19,213 nt of DNA from an uncultured Eubacteriales bacterium (GCA_900547565.1 URHI01000024.1:1-19213), one strand, 5' to 3'; shown: positions 1 to 7,796, counted from the first letter of the stretch. Numbers and translations: made by a program. Notes: generated from the letters alone by a model not told the origin.

Positions 1-150
1 AGGGCGCCGACTTTGTTTTTGGCACAAAAGCAACCAAACCAGCATCCATACGGCATGATGCAAGAAAATGTCACAATAATATGAGAGTAATTAACCGATT
101 TTTGGTGGTATTGCACATTTTTCGGCATCTATTATTGTTATTATTATCTC
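1..150. other. Left-edge stretch with no supportable gene
   Basis: No gene is supportable here. On the minus strand the first 50-60 bases are open in all three frames behind possible ATGs (43-45, 47-49 and 54-56 on the complement). They run off the window, so no frame can be chosen and no family is recognisable. The rest is AT-rich spacer leading to the promoter at 151-179. Confidence 0.5.
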
Positions 151-179
151 ATGACATTTAAATAATAGTATGTTATAAT
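151..179 (+). promoter_or_regulatory. Probable sigma-A promoter of the 329-1267 lipoprotein gene
   Basis: A -35 box ATGACA (151-156) is followed by a 17-base spacer and a perfect -10 box TATAAT (174-179). TG at 171-172 makes it an extended -10. Transcription would start near 186, leaving a leader of about 140 bases before the ATG at 329. The leader holds an isolated GGAGG (204-208) with no usable start codon at normal spacing, and a small CATCG/CGATG hairpin (282-296). Confidence 0.65.
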
Positions 180-328
180 AATGATAGATTAAAAAATCAT
201 TTTGGAGGTGAGCCTGATAATCCGTTGATTCAGATTCGCATTTACTTGTGAAGCAATTCCCTACAATTACGCGGCAAGGAGCATCGATATCCGATGTTTT
301 CAAACCACGACGAGAAAGGAGTTTCCTC

Positions 329-1267
329 ATGAAAAAACTGATTTTTTTACTATCGTTTATTATGATCCTTATGTTTGCAGTCTCATCGTGCGGCACGAAC
401 GGCAAGCCCCCGATAGTGACAACACCGTACGACACGTCGGACCCGCCAACATCTCAGAGCACCACCACCGGGCAGAGCACAACTGCGCCTGTGACCGATA
501 CATCGGCACCTGCCGAAACCGTCACCTACACCGGACACATTTCCGCCACAGATGGCGTTGATATATCAGGCATAGTAATCGAGGCACTTTGGTACACTCC
601 CATGCCGTGGACTGACCACGCCTCCAACGGAACTACAGGCACAAAATACCGCCAGAACTACGACTATTTCAAGGATTATCGCGAAACCTTCCGCTATCTC
701 ACGACCATAAGCCCCGACAAGGACGGAAGCTTCAGCTTTACCGCCCCGGCCGATATGCACGTTGCGATTCAGATAGACTGCGAAACAATTCCGGCACCCT
801 ACGGCATTTACCCGGTCAACCGTTCATTCATTTCCAATTATTACTACGACAACCCGCCCCCGGCAACCGTAAAATACCGCGAAAACACGAATATCGATTT
901 TGTAATCGGGCCTATCGAACGTTACGGCGTGTACATTGATTGGGACGGCGATGATTTTTTCTTAGCTCCCCTCGCAATTGTGAACGGCGAAAAAGCCGCG
1001 GCCAACCTGCGGCTGTACGAAGCCCGTTTTGACGACAACTTTGTTGAAGCCATGATCGAGGGCACCGACATCAGCTACAGCGGCAAAATTCAGTGCGGCG
1101 GCGTTGATGTCGCAGCTGTTTCGAACACAACCAACATTCTGTTCTACCTCGCAGGCTATTGGGAGTGGCGCGTGAACTACCTCTACTACAACAACTATAT
1201 CACCAAGGCTCAGTACGATGAAATATTCAGCACGCGCGAGCCGTCGAAGGTTGTTATTTCCCCGTAA
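329..1267 (+). CDS. Secreted lipoprotein of unknown function with Thr/Ser-rich linker
   Basis: This is a predicted 312-residue lipoprotein. Residues 1-20 form a lipoprotein signal peptide (MKK, a hydrophobic core, then V-S-S before C21), so the mature protein should be lipid-anchored outside the membrane. Residues about 28-65 are a low-complexity Thr/Ser/Pro linker. After it comes a Tyr/Asp/Asn-rich region that starts with a beta-sandwich-like pattern (TYTGHISATDG ... DGSFSFTAP), reminiscent of carboxypeptidase-regulatory-like or Cna-B-type domains. That resemblance is only an inference. I do not recognise the rest. The ATG at 329 is chosen because AAAGGAG (315-321) lies 7 bases upstream and the signal peptide begins exactly there. 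A GTG at 248 would add 27 residues ahead of the signal and has no ribosome binding site. The gene stands alone, between its own promoter and a terminator. Confidence 0.8.
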   Translation: MKKLIFLLSFIMILMFAVSSCGTNGKPPIVTTPYDTSDPPTSQSTTTGQSTTAPVTDTSAPAETVTYTGHISATDGVDISGIVIEALWYTPMPWTDHASNGTTGTKYRQNYDYFKDYRETFRYLTTISPDKDGSFSFTAPADMHVAIQIDCETIPAPYGIYPVNRSFISNYYYDNPPPATVKYRENTNIDFVIGPIERYGVYIDWDGDDFFLAPLAIVNGEKAAANLRLYEARFDDNFVEAMIEGTDISYSGKIQCGGVDVAAVSNTTNILFYLAGYWEWRVNYLYYNNYITKAQYDEIFSTREPSKVVISP

Positions 1268-1280
1268 TGCAAAGCAAAAC

Positions 1281-1316
1281 AGCTGTCCGCGGCAGAGCCG
1301 CGGACAGCTTCTTTTC
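1281..1316. terminator. Strong hairpin terminator, probably shared by the converging genes
   Basis: A perfect 12-bp stem (1281-1292 with 1298-1309, arm AGCTGTCCGCGG) encloses a CAGAG loop. It is followed by TCTTTT on the plus strand and GTTTTGCTTTG on the minus strand. It lies 13 bases past the lipoprotein stop and about 65 bases past the pgsA stop, so it can serve both. Confidence 0.85.
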
Positions 1317-1374
1317 AGGCTCCACCGCGTGATTCCTATGGCGCGATTGCGCAGTCGGGGGCGCGGCGTGGCCT

Positions 1375-1968
1375 TTACTTATTCGGATTGAGCAGGTGCC
1401 GGCAGCCCCACAGGTATGCCACGCCCGACCAAAGCGTGAAAAACGTCATGATCAGCGTTGTGGCGATCGATACGGGATAAATTCCCGCAAGCGGATATCC
1501 GTCTCCGGCGAGCTGTTCTACGGCCGGCTCGAGCAGCACACACAGCACGCACACTATCTGCGTCACGGTTTTTATCTTGCCCAGCTTATTGGCAGCGATG
1601 ACCTTTCCGCTTGATGACACGACCACCAACCGCAGTCCCGTCACCATAAGCTCGCGAAATACGACGATCAGCACCGCCCAAAAGAAATACGGCCGTATGG
1701 CATCAAATTTGTAAAGCACGCACAGCATGGTTCCGATAACCATCAGCTTATCAGCCAGCGGATCCAAAAAGCGTCCGAAATCGGTAATCAGATTGTTTTT
1801 ACGGGCAATCCGACCGTCAAGCATATCGGTCAGCGAAGCAAGTGAAAACACCGCCGCAGCCAGCAAATAGGCAAGTGCGGGCGGTATAATACCCGCCAGC
1901 ATGATCAGCGCTATTACCACCGGCACCATGCACATGCGAATGACTGTCAGCTTATTCGGTAAATTCAT
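1375..1968 (-). CDS. pgsA: CDP-diacylglycerol--glycerol-3-phosphate 3-phosphatidyltransferase
   Basis: PgsA transfers a phosphatidyl group from CDP-diacylglycerol to glycerol-3-phosphate, giving phosphatidylglycerophosphate, the committed step toward phosphatidylglycerol and cardiolipin. It acts in the cytoplasmic membrane. The 197-residue protein carries the full CDP-alcohol phosphatidyltransferase signature at residues 48-73: D48, D51-G52, A55-R56, G65, D69 and D73, with the canonical spacings. Several hydrophobic helices surround it (about 10-28, 31-47, 75-90, 92-112 and 165-188). The length is typical for bacterial PgsA. The start codon overlaps the rimO stop by four bases (ATGA, 1965-1968), so translation is probably coupled to rimO. 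The rimO-pgsA order is common in Firmicutes. Confidence 0.95.
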   Translation of the reverse strand: MNLPNKLTVIRMCMVPVVIALIMLAGIIPPALAYLLAAAVFSLASLTDMLDGRIARKNNLITDFGRFLDPLADKLMVIGTMLCVLYKFDAIRPYFFWAVLIVVFRELMVTGLRLVVVSSSGKVIAANKLGKIKTVTQIVCVLCVLLEPAVEQLAGDGYPLAGIYPVSIATTLIMTFFTLWSGVAYLWGCRHLLNPNK

Positions 1969-3326
1969 CTGCCCTCTCCTTTGTCAGCCGTCACAGCCTG
2001 ACCAATCAAATCGTAATCCAGCACCTCACGCAGCTTGACACGTACAAAACTGCCGGGCGCTATGCGCGCAGGAGCGCGAAAATATATCTTACCGTCAATA
2101 TCGGGGGCATCGCCCTCTCCGCGGCCGAAATGTATCTCACCGACCGGGTCGTAGTCCTCACACAGCACCGTCACCGTCTTACCTATCATGGAGCGGTTGC
2201 GCGCTTCATTGATATCCAGCTGCTCACGCATGATAATATCGGCGCGATCCTGCTTGACCTGCTCGTCGATCTGCTCCGGCATGTCATATGCAGCTGTTCC
2301 CTCCTCGCGCGAAAACGGGAATACACCCAGGTGCTCAAATTTTGTCTCGGATACAAACTCGCACAGCTCGTTAAAGTCATCCTCGGTTTCGCCCGGGAAT
2401 CCGGTAATCAGTGTAGTACGAATGACAATTCCCGGTATTTCGCGGCGTAGCTTGGCTATTACGCTCTTGATCATGGCGGCATCGCCATGACGGTTCATAG
2501 CACGCAGCATACGGTCCGAAATATGTTGAATAGGAAGATCAATGTACTTGAGTATGCGCGGATTGTCACGTATCTCGGCCACCAGCTCGTCGGTGATTTT
2601 GTCGGGATAGCAATACATCAGACGTATCCACGGTATGCTTGTCGCCTCCGTAATTGCGCGGAGCAACGCCGCCAGCCGATATTCGCCGTACAGATCCCGG
2701 CCGTATCTTGTTATGTCCTGTGCCACAACGTTAAGCTCACGTACTCCCAGCGCCTCAAGCTGCTTTGCCTCCTCGACAACATCCTCTATCGGACGACTGC
2801 GGAACGGTCCGCGTATCGACGGGATCGCGCAGTATGAACAACGGTTGTCGCAGCCCTCTGCAATTTTAATATATGCAGAATAGTCGGGCGTTGTGAGCAG
2901 GCGGTCGCCGCCGAGTCTGACACAGTCGGCCGCGTCAAATGAACTGAATTTACGGTGCGAGCCTTTTTTCTTTTTGACCGTCACCGCTTCGATAGCCTCC
3001 ACGATATGGTGTATGCTTCCGACGCCGAGCACGGCGTCGACCTCAGGCAGCTCCTCAAACACCTGCTCGCGGTAACGCTCGGCCAGACAGCCCGTCACGA
3101 TTATAGCCTTGAGCGAGCGATGCTTTTTAAGCCAGGCTATATCAAGTATGTTGTCTATCGCCTCTTTTTTGGCACTTTCAATAAAGGCACAGGTATTGAT
3201 GATAACCACATCTGCCTGTGTTTCGTCCTGGGTGATCTCGTAGCCTGCCTCCAAAACCTCATGCAGCATCACCTCAGTGTCAAGCTGATTTTTGGGGCAC
3301 CCCAGTGAAACAAATCCGATCTTCAT
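1965..3326 (-). CDS. rimO: Ribosomal protein S12 methylthiotransferase
   Basis: RimO is a radical-SAM enzyme that adds a methylthio group to a conserved aspartate of ribosomal protein S12, using two iron-sulfur clusters. The 453-residue protein shows the family architecture. The N-terminal MTTase domain has cluster cysteines C10 (LGCPKN), C46 (NTCAF) and C80 (TGCLAE). The radical-SAM motif CxxxCxxC is at C159, C163 and C166. A C-terminal TRAM domain spans about 385-449. The 'GCPKNQLDTE' start and 'SIRGPFRSR' after the SAM cysteines favour RimO over its paralogue MiaB. An AGAAGG-type site lies just upstream of the ATG (3324-3326). It is first in a two-gene transcript with pgsA and is driven by the promoter at 3393-3421. 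Confidence 0.95.
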   Translation of the reverse strand: MKIGFVSLGCPKNQLDTEVMLHEVLEAGYEITQDETQADVVIINTCAFIESAKKEAIDNILDIAWLKKHRSLKAIIVTGCLAERYREQVFEELPEVDAVLGVGSIHHIVEAIEAVTVKKKKGSHRKFSSFDAADCVRLGGDRLLTTPDYSAYIKIAEGCDNRCSYCAIPSIRGPFRSRPIEDVVEEAKQLEALGVRELNVVAQDITRYGRDLYGEYRLAALLRAITEATSIPWIRLMYCYPDKITDELVAEIRDNPRILKYIDLPIQHISDRMLRAMNRHGDAAMIKSVIAKLRREIPGIVIRTTLITGFPGETEDDFNELCEFVSETKFEHLGVFPFSREEGTAAYDMPEQIDEQVKQDRADIIMREQLDINEARNRSMIGKTVTVLCEDYDPVGEIHFGRGEGDAPDIDGKIYFRAPARIAPGSFVRVKLREVLDYDLIGQAVTADKGEGR

Positions 3327-3382
3327 TGTTTATCCTTCTGCGGCAGGCTGAATATTATATCATTTGCCGCGCCGCTATAATT

Positions 3383-3392
3383 ATTCATGTTA
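3383..3392 (-). repeat. Motif copy 1, TAACATGAAT, at the rimO start site
   Basis: This exact 10-base sequence recurs at 3509-3518 (+) and 3577-3586 (-) in the same gap. This copy sits immediately downstream of the rimO -10 box, where a bound repressor would block transcription. The function is inferred from position only. Confidence 0.55.
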
Positions 3393-3421
3393 ATAATATC
3401 ACATTAGCCGGTTTATGTCAA
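3393..3421 (-). promoter_or_regulatory. Promoter of rimO-pgsA
   Basis: Read on the minus strand: a perfect -35 TTGACA (3416-3421), a 17-base spacer and a -10 TATTAT (3393-3398). The 10-base motif TAACATGAAT (3383-3392) follows the -10 directly and covers the expected start site. The leader to the rimO ATG is about 60 bases. A second -10-like TATAAT (3354-3359) lies inside the leader but lacks a -35. Confidence 0.75.
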
Positions 3422-3517
3422 GTATTTATGCCACGGTTCGGCAAAGCTTTACAGCGCGCAGGAAAATTCAGCCATTTTATGTCGTTTTGGATAATTAATG
3501 TCTTGGTATAACATGAA

Positions 3518-3544
3518 TTTTGTCAATGTAGTGTATTGACAAAA
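3518..3544. promoter_or_regulatory. Operator-like dyad overlapping the gdhA -35 box
   Basis: TTTTGTCAAT (3518-3527) and ATTGACAAAA (3535-3544) form a perfect 10-base dyad with a 7-base centre. The right half contains the gdhA -35 hexamer, so a protein bound here would compete with RNA polymerase. The symmetry and position are seen directly; the role is inferred. Confidence 0.5.
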
Positions 3545-3565
3545 CTGCGTCAGATATGATATTAT
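3536..3565 (+). promoter_or_regulatory. Promoter of gdhA
   Basis: A perfect -35 TTGACA (3536-3541) is followed by an 18-base spacer and a -10 TATTAT (3560-3565). The expected start is near 3572, giving a leader of about 33 bases. The -10 hexamer is identical to that of the divergent rimO promoter. Confidence 0.75.
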
Positions 3566-3604
3566 TGTGTATATTAATTCATGTTATGAAAGTGAGGTAT
3601 CGCC

Positions 3605-4939
3605 ATGGGCTATCTTGAAACAGTAATAGCTGATGTCAACCGCAAATATTCTCATCAGCCCGAATTTCTTCAGGCTGTAAGAGAGGTCTTTGAATCTCTC
3701 GCACCCGTCATTTCCAAAAACGAGGCGTTTTATCAGAAGGAGGCTATTCTGGAACGGATAGTCGAACCGGATCGTCAGATCATGTTCCGTGTACCGTGGG
3801 TTGATGACAAGGGGAACGTACGTGTCAACACCGGCTACCGCATCCAGTTCAACAATTCTATCGGTCCGTACAAGGGCGGTATCAGACTACACCCGTCCGT
3901 CAACCTCAGCATAATGAAGTTCCTCGGCTTTGAGCAGACCTTCAAGAACTCTCTGACCGGTCTGCCTATGGGCGGTGCAAAGGGCGGTTCTGATTTTGAT
4001 CCCAAGGGCAAATCCGACCGTGAGGTCATGTCATTCTGCCAGTCCTTCATGACCGAGCTGTGCAAGTACATCGGTGCAAACGAAGACGTTCCCGCAGGCG
4101 ATATCGGCACGGGCGCACGTGAGATCGGTTACATGTTCGGCCAGTATAAGCGTATAACCGGCCAGTTTGAAGGTGTGCTTACCGGCAAGGGCCTGAGCTA
4201 CGGCGGTTCGCTCGCAAGAAAAGAAGCAACCGGTTACGGTCTGCTGTACATGGTTGACGAACTGCTGCGTTGCCACAACAATTCGCTGGCAGGCAAGACG
4301 GTTGCCATTTCGGGTGCGGGCAACGTTGCAATTTATGCAGCCGAGAAGGCTATGCAACTGGGCGGTAAGGTTGTCACCATGAGTGACTCAAGCGGATGGA
4401 TCTACGATAAAGACGGAATCGATCTGGCAGCTGTCAAGGAGATCAAGGAAGTCAAGCGCGGACGTATTTCGGATTATCTCAACTACCGTTCCGGCGCCGA
4501 GTATCACGAGGGCCGCGGCGTGTGGAGTGTAAAGTGCGACGTTGCACTTCCCTGCGCGACTCAGAACGAACTGCTGCTTGACGACGCCAAGGTACTTGTT
4601 GCCAACGGTGTCACGGCGGTCTGCGAGGGTGCCAACATGCCCACAACTATTGAAGCAACCAAGTATCTGCAGGAGAACGGCGTATTCTTTACGCCCGGAA
4701 AGGCATCCAACGCGGGCGGCGTTGCCACCTCCGGACTTGAGATGTCGCAGAACAGCGAGCGTCTGTCCTGGACGTTTGAGGAAGTCGACTCCAAGCTGAA
4801 GGGCATCATGACCAATATTTATCACAATATCGACGAGGCAGCAGGCAAGTACGGTTATGCCGGAAACTATGTTATCGGAGCCAACATTGCCGGATTTGAG
4901 AAGGTTGTCGACGCCATGATTGCTCACGGCGCGTGCTGA
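3605..4939 (+). CDS. gdhA: NADP-type glutamate dehydrogenase
   Basis: GdhA catalyses reductive amination of 2-oxoglutarate with ammonia to glutamate, the low-affinity ammonium assimilation route, in the cytoplasm as a hexamer. The 444-residue length matches the short hexameric class (E. coli GdhA has 447). The catalytic lysine K126 lies in PMGGAKGG (121-128), and the catalytic aspartate D166 is in PAGD. The Rossmann loop GAGNVA (237-242) ends its second strand in S260-D261-S262, without the acidic residue typical of strict NAD enzymes, so NADP use is likely; coenzyme choice is an inference. The start is supported by GTGAGGT (3592-3598) just before the ATG. The gene stands alone behind a well-formed promoter with two dyads, suggesting regulation by nitrogen or carbon state. 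Confidence 0.95.
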   Translation: MGYLETVIADVNRKYSHQPEFLQAVREVFESLAPVISKNEAFYQKEAILERIVEPDRQIMFRVPWVDDKGNVRVNTGYRIQFNNSIGPYKGGIRLHPSVNLSIMKFLGFEQTFKNSLTGLPMGGAKGGSDFDPKGKSDREVMSFCQSFMTELCKYIGANEDVPAGDIGTGAREIGYMFGQYKRITGQFEGVLTGKGLSYGGSLARKEATGYGLLYMVDELLRCHNNSLAGKTVAISGAGNVAIYAAEKAMQLGGKVVTMSDSSGWIYDKDGIDLAAVKEIKEVKRGRISDYLNYRSGAEYHEGRGVWSVKCDVALPCATQNELLLDDAKVLVANGVTAVCEGANMPTTIEATKYLQENGVFFTPGKASNAGGVATSGLEMSQNSERLSWTFEEVDSKLKGIMTNIYHNIDEAAGKYGYAGNYVIGANIAGFEKVVDAMIAHGAC

Positions 4940-4952
4940 TCTGAATGTATAA

Positions 4953-4999
4953 AAAACACTTCACTGTTGTATGGTTATACACAGTGAAGTGTTTTATTG
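4953..4999. terminator. gdhA terminator, first of two stacked hairpins
   Basis: The 15-bp arms AAAACACTTCACTGT (4953-4967) and its complement (4981-4995) end in TTTTATTG. The inner GTAT/ATAC can extend the stem to a GGTT loop with one bulged T. It starts 13 bases after the gdhA stop. The A-run on the left arm gives a U-run on the other strand as well, so it may act in both directions. Confidence 0.85.
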
Positions 5000-5004
5000 T
5001 AAAA

Positions 5005-5041
5005 CAAAAAGCCTGTCCCCATAGTGGGGACAGGCTTTTTG
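5005..5041. terminator. Bidirectional terminator between gdhA and purA
   Basis: A perfect 16-bp stem (5005-5020 with 5026-5041) encloses the loop ATAGT. The GC-rich core GCCTGTCCCC is followed by five T on either strand. It lies 10 bases from the purA stop and is the natural end of the leftward purine operon, as well as a backup for gdhA. Confidence 0.9.
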
Positions 5042-5051
5042 TGCGGCAGTA

Positions 5052-6323
5052 TTAAAGCTCAATATACTCTTCCCGGCCGGCACCGACTGAAATGTACTTG
5101 ATGTGCGAGCCGGTCGCCTCTTCGAGAAAGTGCACATAATTCTGTGCGGCTGCAGGCAGATCTTCAAAACGGCGGCAGGCGGTTATGTCGCATTTCCAGC
5201 CCGGAACGTACTCATACACCGGCTTTGCGGCAACAAGCGCCTCCCCCGACGGGAAGCGGTCTGTTTCAACGCCGTTGACATTATAGCGAACGCACACCGG
5301 GATCTGGTCGAGATACGAAAGCACGTCCAGCTTGGTCAGCGCGATCTCGTCGGCCCCCTGCATCATAATGCCGTAACGCGACGCCGGGACGTCAAAGCCG
5401 CCGACGCGACGCGGTCTGCCGGTTGCGGCACCGTACTCACCGCCGGCTTCACGCAAAGCATTGCCCTGCTCTCCGAACAGCTCGCAGGTAAAGGGACCTT
5501 CACCTACACAGCTCGAGTAGGCCTTCATAATACCTACCACATTGTCCAGCCGACGAGCGGGGATTCCGGCACCGATAGGAGCATAGGCTGCTATTGTGTT
5601 GGAGGATGAGGTATATGGATAAATACCGAAATCTATATCGCGGAGCGCACCAAGCTGCGCCTCAAACATAACAGACTTTCCATGCGCAATGGCATCGTTG
5701 AGGTATTCGGTGGTGTCGCAGATATAGTCCGCAAAAGGCATGCCGAACTTTTCAAGCCATGCATACATATCGTCGGCCAAAAGCTCCGGCGCACCGTAGC
5801 CGTTGTGAACCGTGAGATTTTTCCACTCCATAAGAGCGGGCAGCTTTTGCTTCAGCGCCTCGGGATGCAGCAGATCACCCATGCGCAGCGCTTTTTTCAT
5901 ATACTTGTCAGCGTATACGGGTGCAATTCCGCGGCGGGTTGAACCGAACTTGGCATCGCCGAGTCTGTCCTCCTCAAGGCAGTCGAGCAGCTTGTGGTAG
6001 GGCATGCAAATGGTGGCTCGATCGGAGATCTTAAGATGGTTGGGCGTGATGTTGATGCCGGCAGCTCTGAGCTTGGCGACCTCGCCTGCCAGATGCTCAA
6101 GGTCAATGACCATGCCAGGCCCCATGATGTTGACGGTCTCATCTCGGAGTATACCTGACGGCAGCAGGTTGAGAATAAACTCTCCTCTGTCGTTCACCAC
6201 GGTGTGCCCGGCGTTGTTGCCGCCCTGATAGCGCATGACTATGTCATATCTTTCCGAAAGCAGGTCGACCATACGGCCCTTGCCTTCATCGCCCCAGTTG
6301 ATTCCAACTATTGCAGTTAACAT
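5052..6323 (-). CDS. purA: Adenylosuccinate synthetase
   Basis: PurA joins IMP and aspartate with GTP hydrolysis to give adenylosuccinate, the first step of the AMP branch. The 423-residue protein has the family P-loop WGDEGKG (10-16) with catalytic D12, and GNNAGHT (35-41) with catalytic H40. STRRGIAP and GRPRRVGG are the IMP-binding stretches, and TKLDVLS is the guanine-specificity motif. The ATG at 6321-6323 is preferred because AGAGGA (6331-6336) lies 7 bases upstream and the protein then begins just before the first beta strand, as in the family. An in-frame ATG at 6354-6356 would add 11 charged residues, overlap purB and lack a ribosome site. It is last in the cofE-like-alaA-purB-purA operon, 25 bases after purB. 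Confidence 0.96.
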   Translation of the reverse strand: MLTAIVGINWGDEGKGRMVDLLSERYDIVMRYQGGNNAGHTVVNDRGEFILNLLPSGILRDETVNIMGPGMVIDLEHLAGEVAKLRAAGINITPNHLKISDRATICMPYHKLLDCLEEDRLGDAKFGSTRRGIAPVYADKYMKKALRMGDLLHPEALKQKLPALMEWKNLTVHNGYGAPELLADDMYAWLEKFGMPFADYICDTTEYLNDAIAHGKSVMFEAQLGALRDIDFGIYPYTSSSNTIAAYAPIGAGIPARRLDNVVGIMKAYSSCVGEGPFTCELFGEQGNALREAGGEYGAATGRPRRVGGFDVPASRYGIMMQGADEIALTKLDVLSYLDQIPVCVRYNVNGVETDRFPSGEALVAAKPVYEYVPGWKCDITACRRFEDLPAAAQNYVHFLEEATGSHIKYISVGAGREEYIEL

Positions 6324-6348
6324 TTTTTTATCCTCTTTTTCTAAAGTA

Positions 6349-7782
6349 TTAAACATTTATCTCGACTCTGAGTCCCAGCGCATCACGGTTGGCCTCGAGC
6401 ACGGGACGAACGTAGCTGTCCAAAAACTCTGAGGTCTGCTCGGACGCACGGCCGGTAAAGACGCTGTCCGCCATAATACGGTTAAGCTCCTCACGTGAAA
6501 GTCCGAACTCGGGGTCGTTGACGATCTGATCGAGCAGATCATTGTCGCCGCCCTCAAGCTTGATACGGCGGGCTGTCTCAACCGAGTGCCGGCGTATCGC
6601 CTCGTGCAGGCGCTGTCTGTCTCCACCCTTCTCGACGCAGTACATCAGTATGTTTTCGGTCGCCATGAAAGGCATTTCCTCGTCAAGATGACGCTTCATC
6701 ATGTTGGGATAAAGCGTACCGCCCGAAATTATATTGATATACAGTGAAAGAATTCCATCAACTGCTAAAAACGCCTCGGGAATGGAAATACGCCGGTTGG
6801 CAGAGTCGTCCAGCGTTCGCTCAAGCCACTGAGTTGCGGCGGTTATGGCAGGATTCACAACGTCCAGCATGACATAACGCGCCAGCGACGCTATTCGCTC
6901 ACTACGCATGGGATTACGCTTGTAAGCCATAGCGGACGAGCCTACCTGCCCTGCCTCAAACGGTTCGTCGAATTCCTTAAGATGCGACAGCAAACGTATA
7001 TCATTTGAGAATTTGGCAGCGCTCTGCGCTATGCCGCTCAGCACCGACAACACATTGTAGTCCACCTTACGTGAATATGTCTGCCCCGACACCGGCACAC
7101 AGCCTTCAAATCCCATTTTCTGCGCTATGAGGCTGTCCAGCCTCTTGACCTTTTCATGATCGCCGCCGAACAGCTCAAGAAAGCTGGCGGCAGTGCCCGT
7201 TGTGCCCTTGCATCCGAGCAGACGCAGATGACTGATCTCAAAATCCAGTCGTTCAAGATCGGAAAGCAGATCCGCTATCCACAGCGTTGCACGCTTGCCC
7301 GCGGTGGTGGGCTGAGCCGCCTGAAAGTGTGTGTATGCCAGTGTAGGCGTGTCCTTATACTTGTCCGCAAATGCTGCCAGCGCGGAAATGCAGTTTATCA
7401 GCTTGCGGCGGATAATTCCCATAGCGTCGCGCATAACAATAATATCGGTGTTGTCGCCGACATAGCAGGAAGTAGCCCCCAGGTGGATAATGCCGCCGGC
7501 AGTAGGGCAGGCGTCGGCATAGGTCCGTATGTGGGCCATGACGTCATGACGCAGTGCCGATTCATACGCTGCAGCCTTATCGTAGTCAATGTCCTCAGCG
7601 TGCGCCTTAAGCTCTGCGATCTGTGCTTCTGTTATGTCAAGCCCCAGCTCGCGCTCTGCCTCGGCCAGCGCTATCCACAGCCGCCGCCAAGTGCGGAACT
7701 TAACGTCAGCTGAATAAACATGCTGCATTTCTTTACCGGCATAACGGACGCACAGCGGGTTCTGATAAATATCGTTGCTCAT
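6349..7782 (-). CDS. purB: Adenylosuccinate lyase
   Basis: PurB cleaves fumarate from adenylosuccinate (giving AMP) and from SAICAR in the IMP pathway. The 477-residue protein belongs to the fumarase/aspartase superfamily. The signature GSSAMAYKRNP (281-291) carries the catalytic serine loop. RHD (78-80) and THFQ (151-154) supply the expected catalytic and binding histidines. The length fits the longer PurB form seen in many Clostridia rather than the roughly 430-residue B. subtilis type. The start has GAGAGG (7791-7796) 8 bases upstream, abutting the alaA stop, so translation is probably coupled. Next to purA it completes the IMP-to-AMP branch. Confidence 0.96.
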   Translation of the reverse strand: MSNDIYQNPLCVRYAGKEMQHVYSADVKFRTWRRLWIALAEAERELGLDITEAQIAELKAHAEDIDYDKAAAYESALRHDVMAHIRTYADACPTAGGIIHLGATSCYVGDNTDIIVMRDAMGIIRRKLINCISALAAFADKYKDTPTLAYTHFQAAQPTTAGKRATLWIADLLSDLERLDFEISHLRLLGCKGTTGTAASFLELFGGDHEKVKRLDSLIAQKMGFEGCVPVSGQTYSRKVDYNVLSVLSGIAQSAAKFSNDIRLLSHLKEFDEPFEAGQVGSSAMAYKRNPMRSERIASLARYVMLDVVNPAITAATQWLERTLDDSANRRISIPEAFLAVDGILSLYINIISGGTLYPNMMKRHLDEEMPFMATENILMYCVEKGGDRQRLHEAIRRHSVETARRIKLEGGDNDLLDQIVNDPEFGLSREELNRIMADSVFTGRASEQTSEFLDSYVRPVLEANRDALGLRVEINV

Positions 7783-7796
7783 ATTCTGTTCCTCTC

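Larger units (their letters stand above)
3508..3587. promoter_or_regulatory. Long inverted repeat enclosing the gdhA promoter (motif copies 2 and 3)
   Basis: Perfect 12-base inverted arms, ATAACATGAATT (3508-3519) and AATTCATGTTAT (3576-3587), flank the whole gdhA promoter with 56 bases between them. The left arm lies upstream of the -35. The right arm covers roughly +5 to +16 of the transcript. Each arm contains the TAACATGAAT motif also found at the rimO start. This looks like a pair of operators, possibly for a looping or dimeric regulator; the regulator is unknown. Confidence 0.55.

Noticed and set aside
1..60. Possible 5' end of a leftward gene at the left edge
   Set aside because: All three minus-strand frames are open over about 15-19 codons, no clear ribosome site is present, and no family can be recognised.
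248..328. GTG start for a longer form of the lipoprotein
   Set aside because: There is no ribosome site, and the added 27 residues would bury the lipoprotein signal peptide.
1341..1352. GCGC-GATT-GCGC mini-hairpin near the pgsA end
   Set aside because: It is too short and lacks a T-run; the strong hairpin at 1281-1309 already explains termination.
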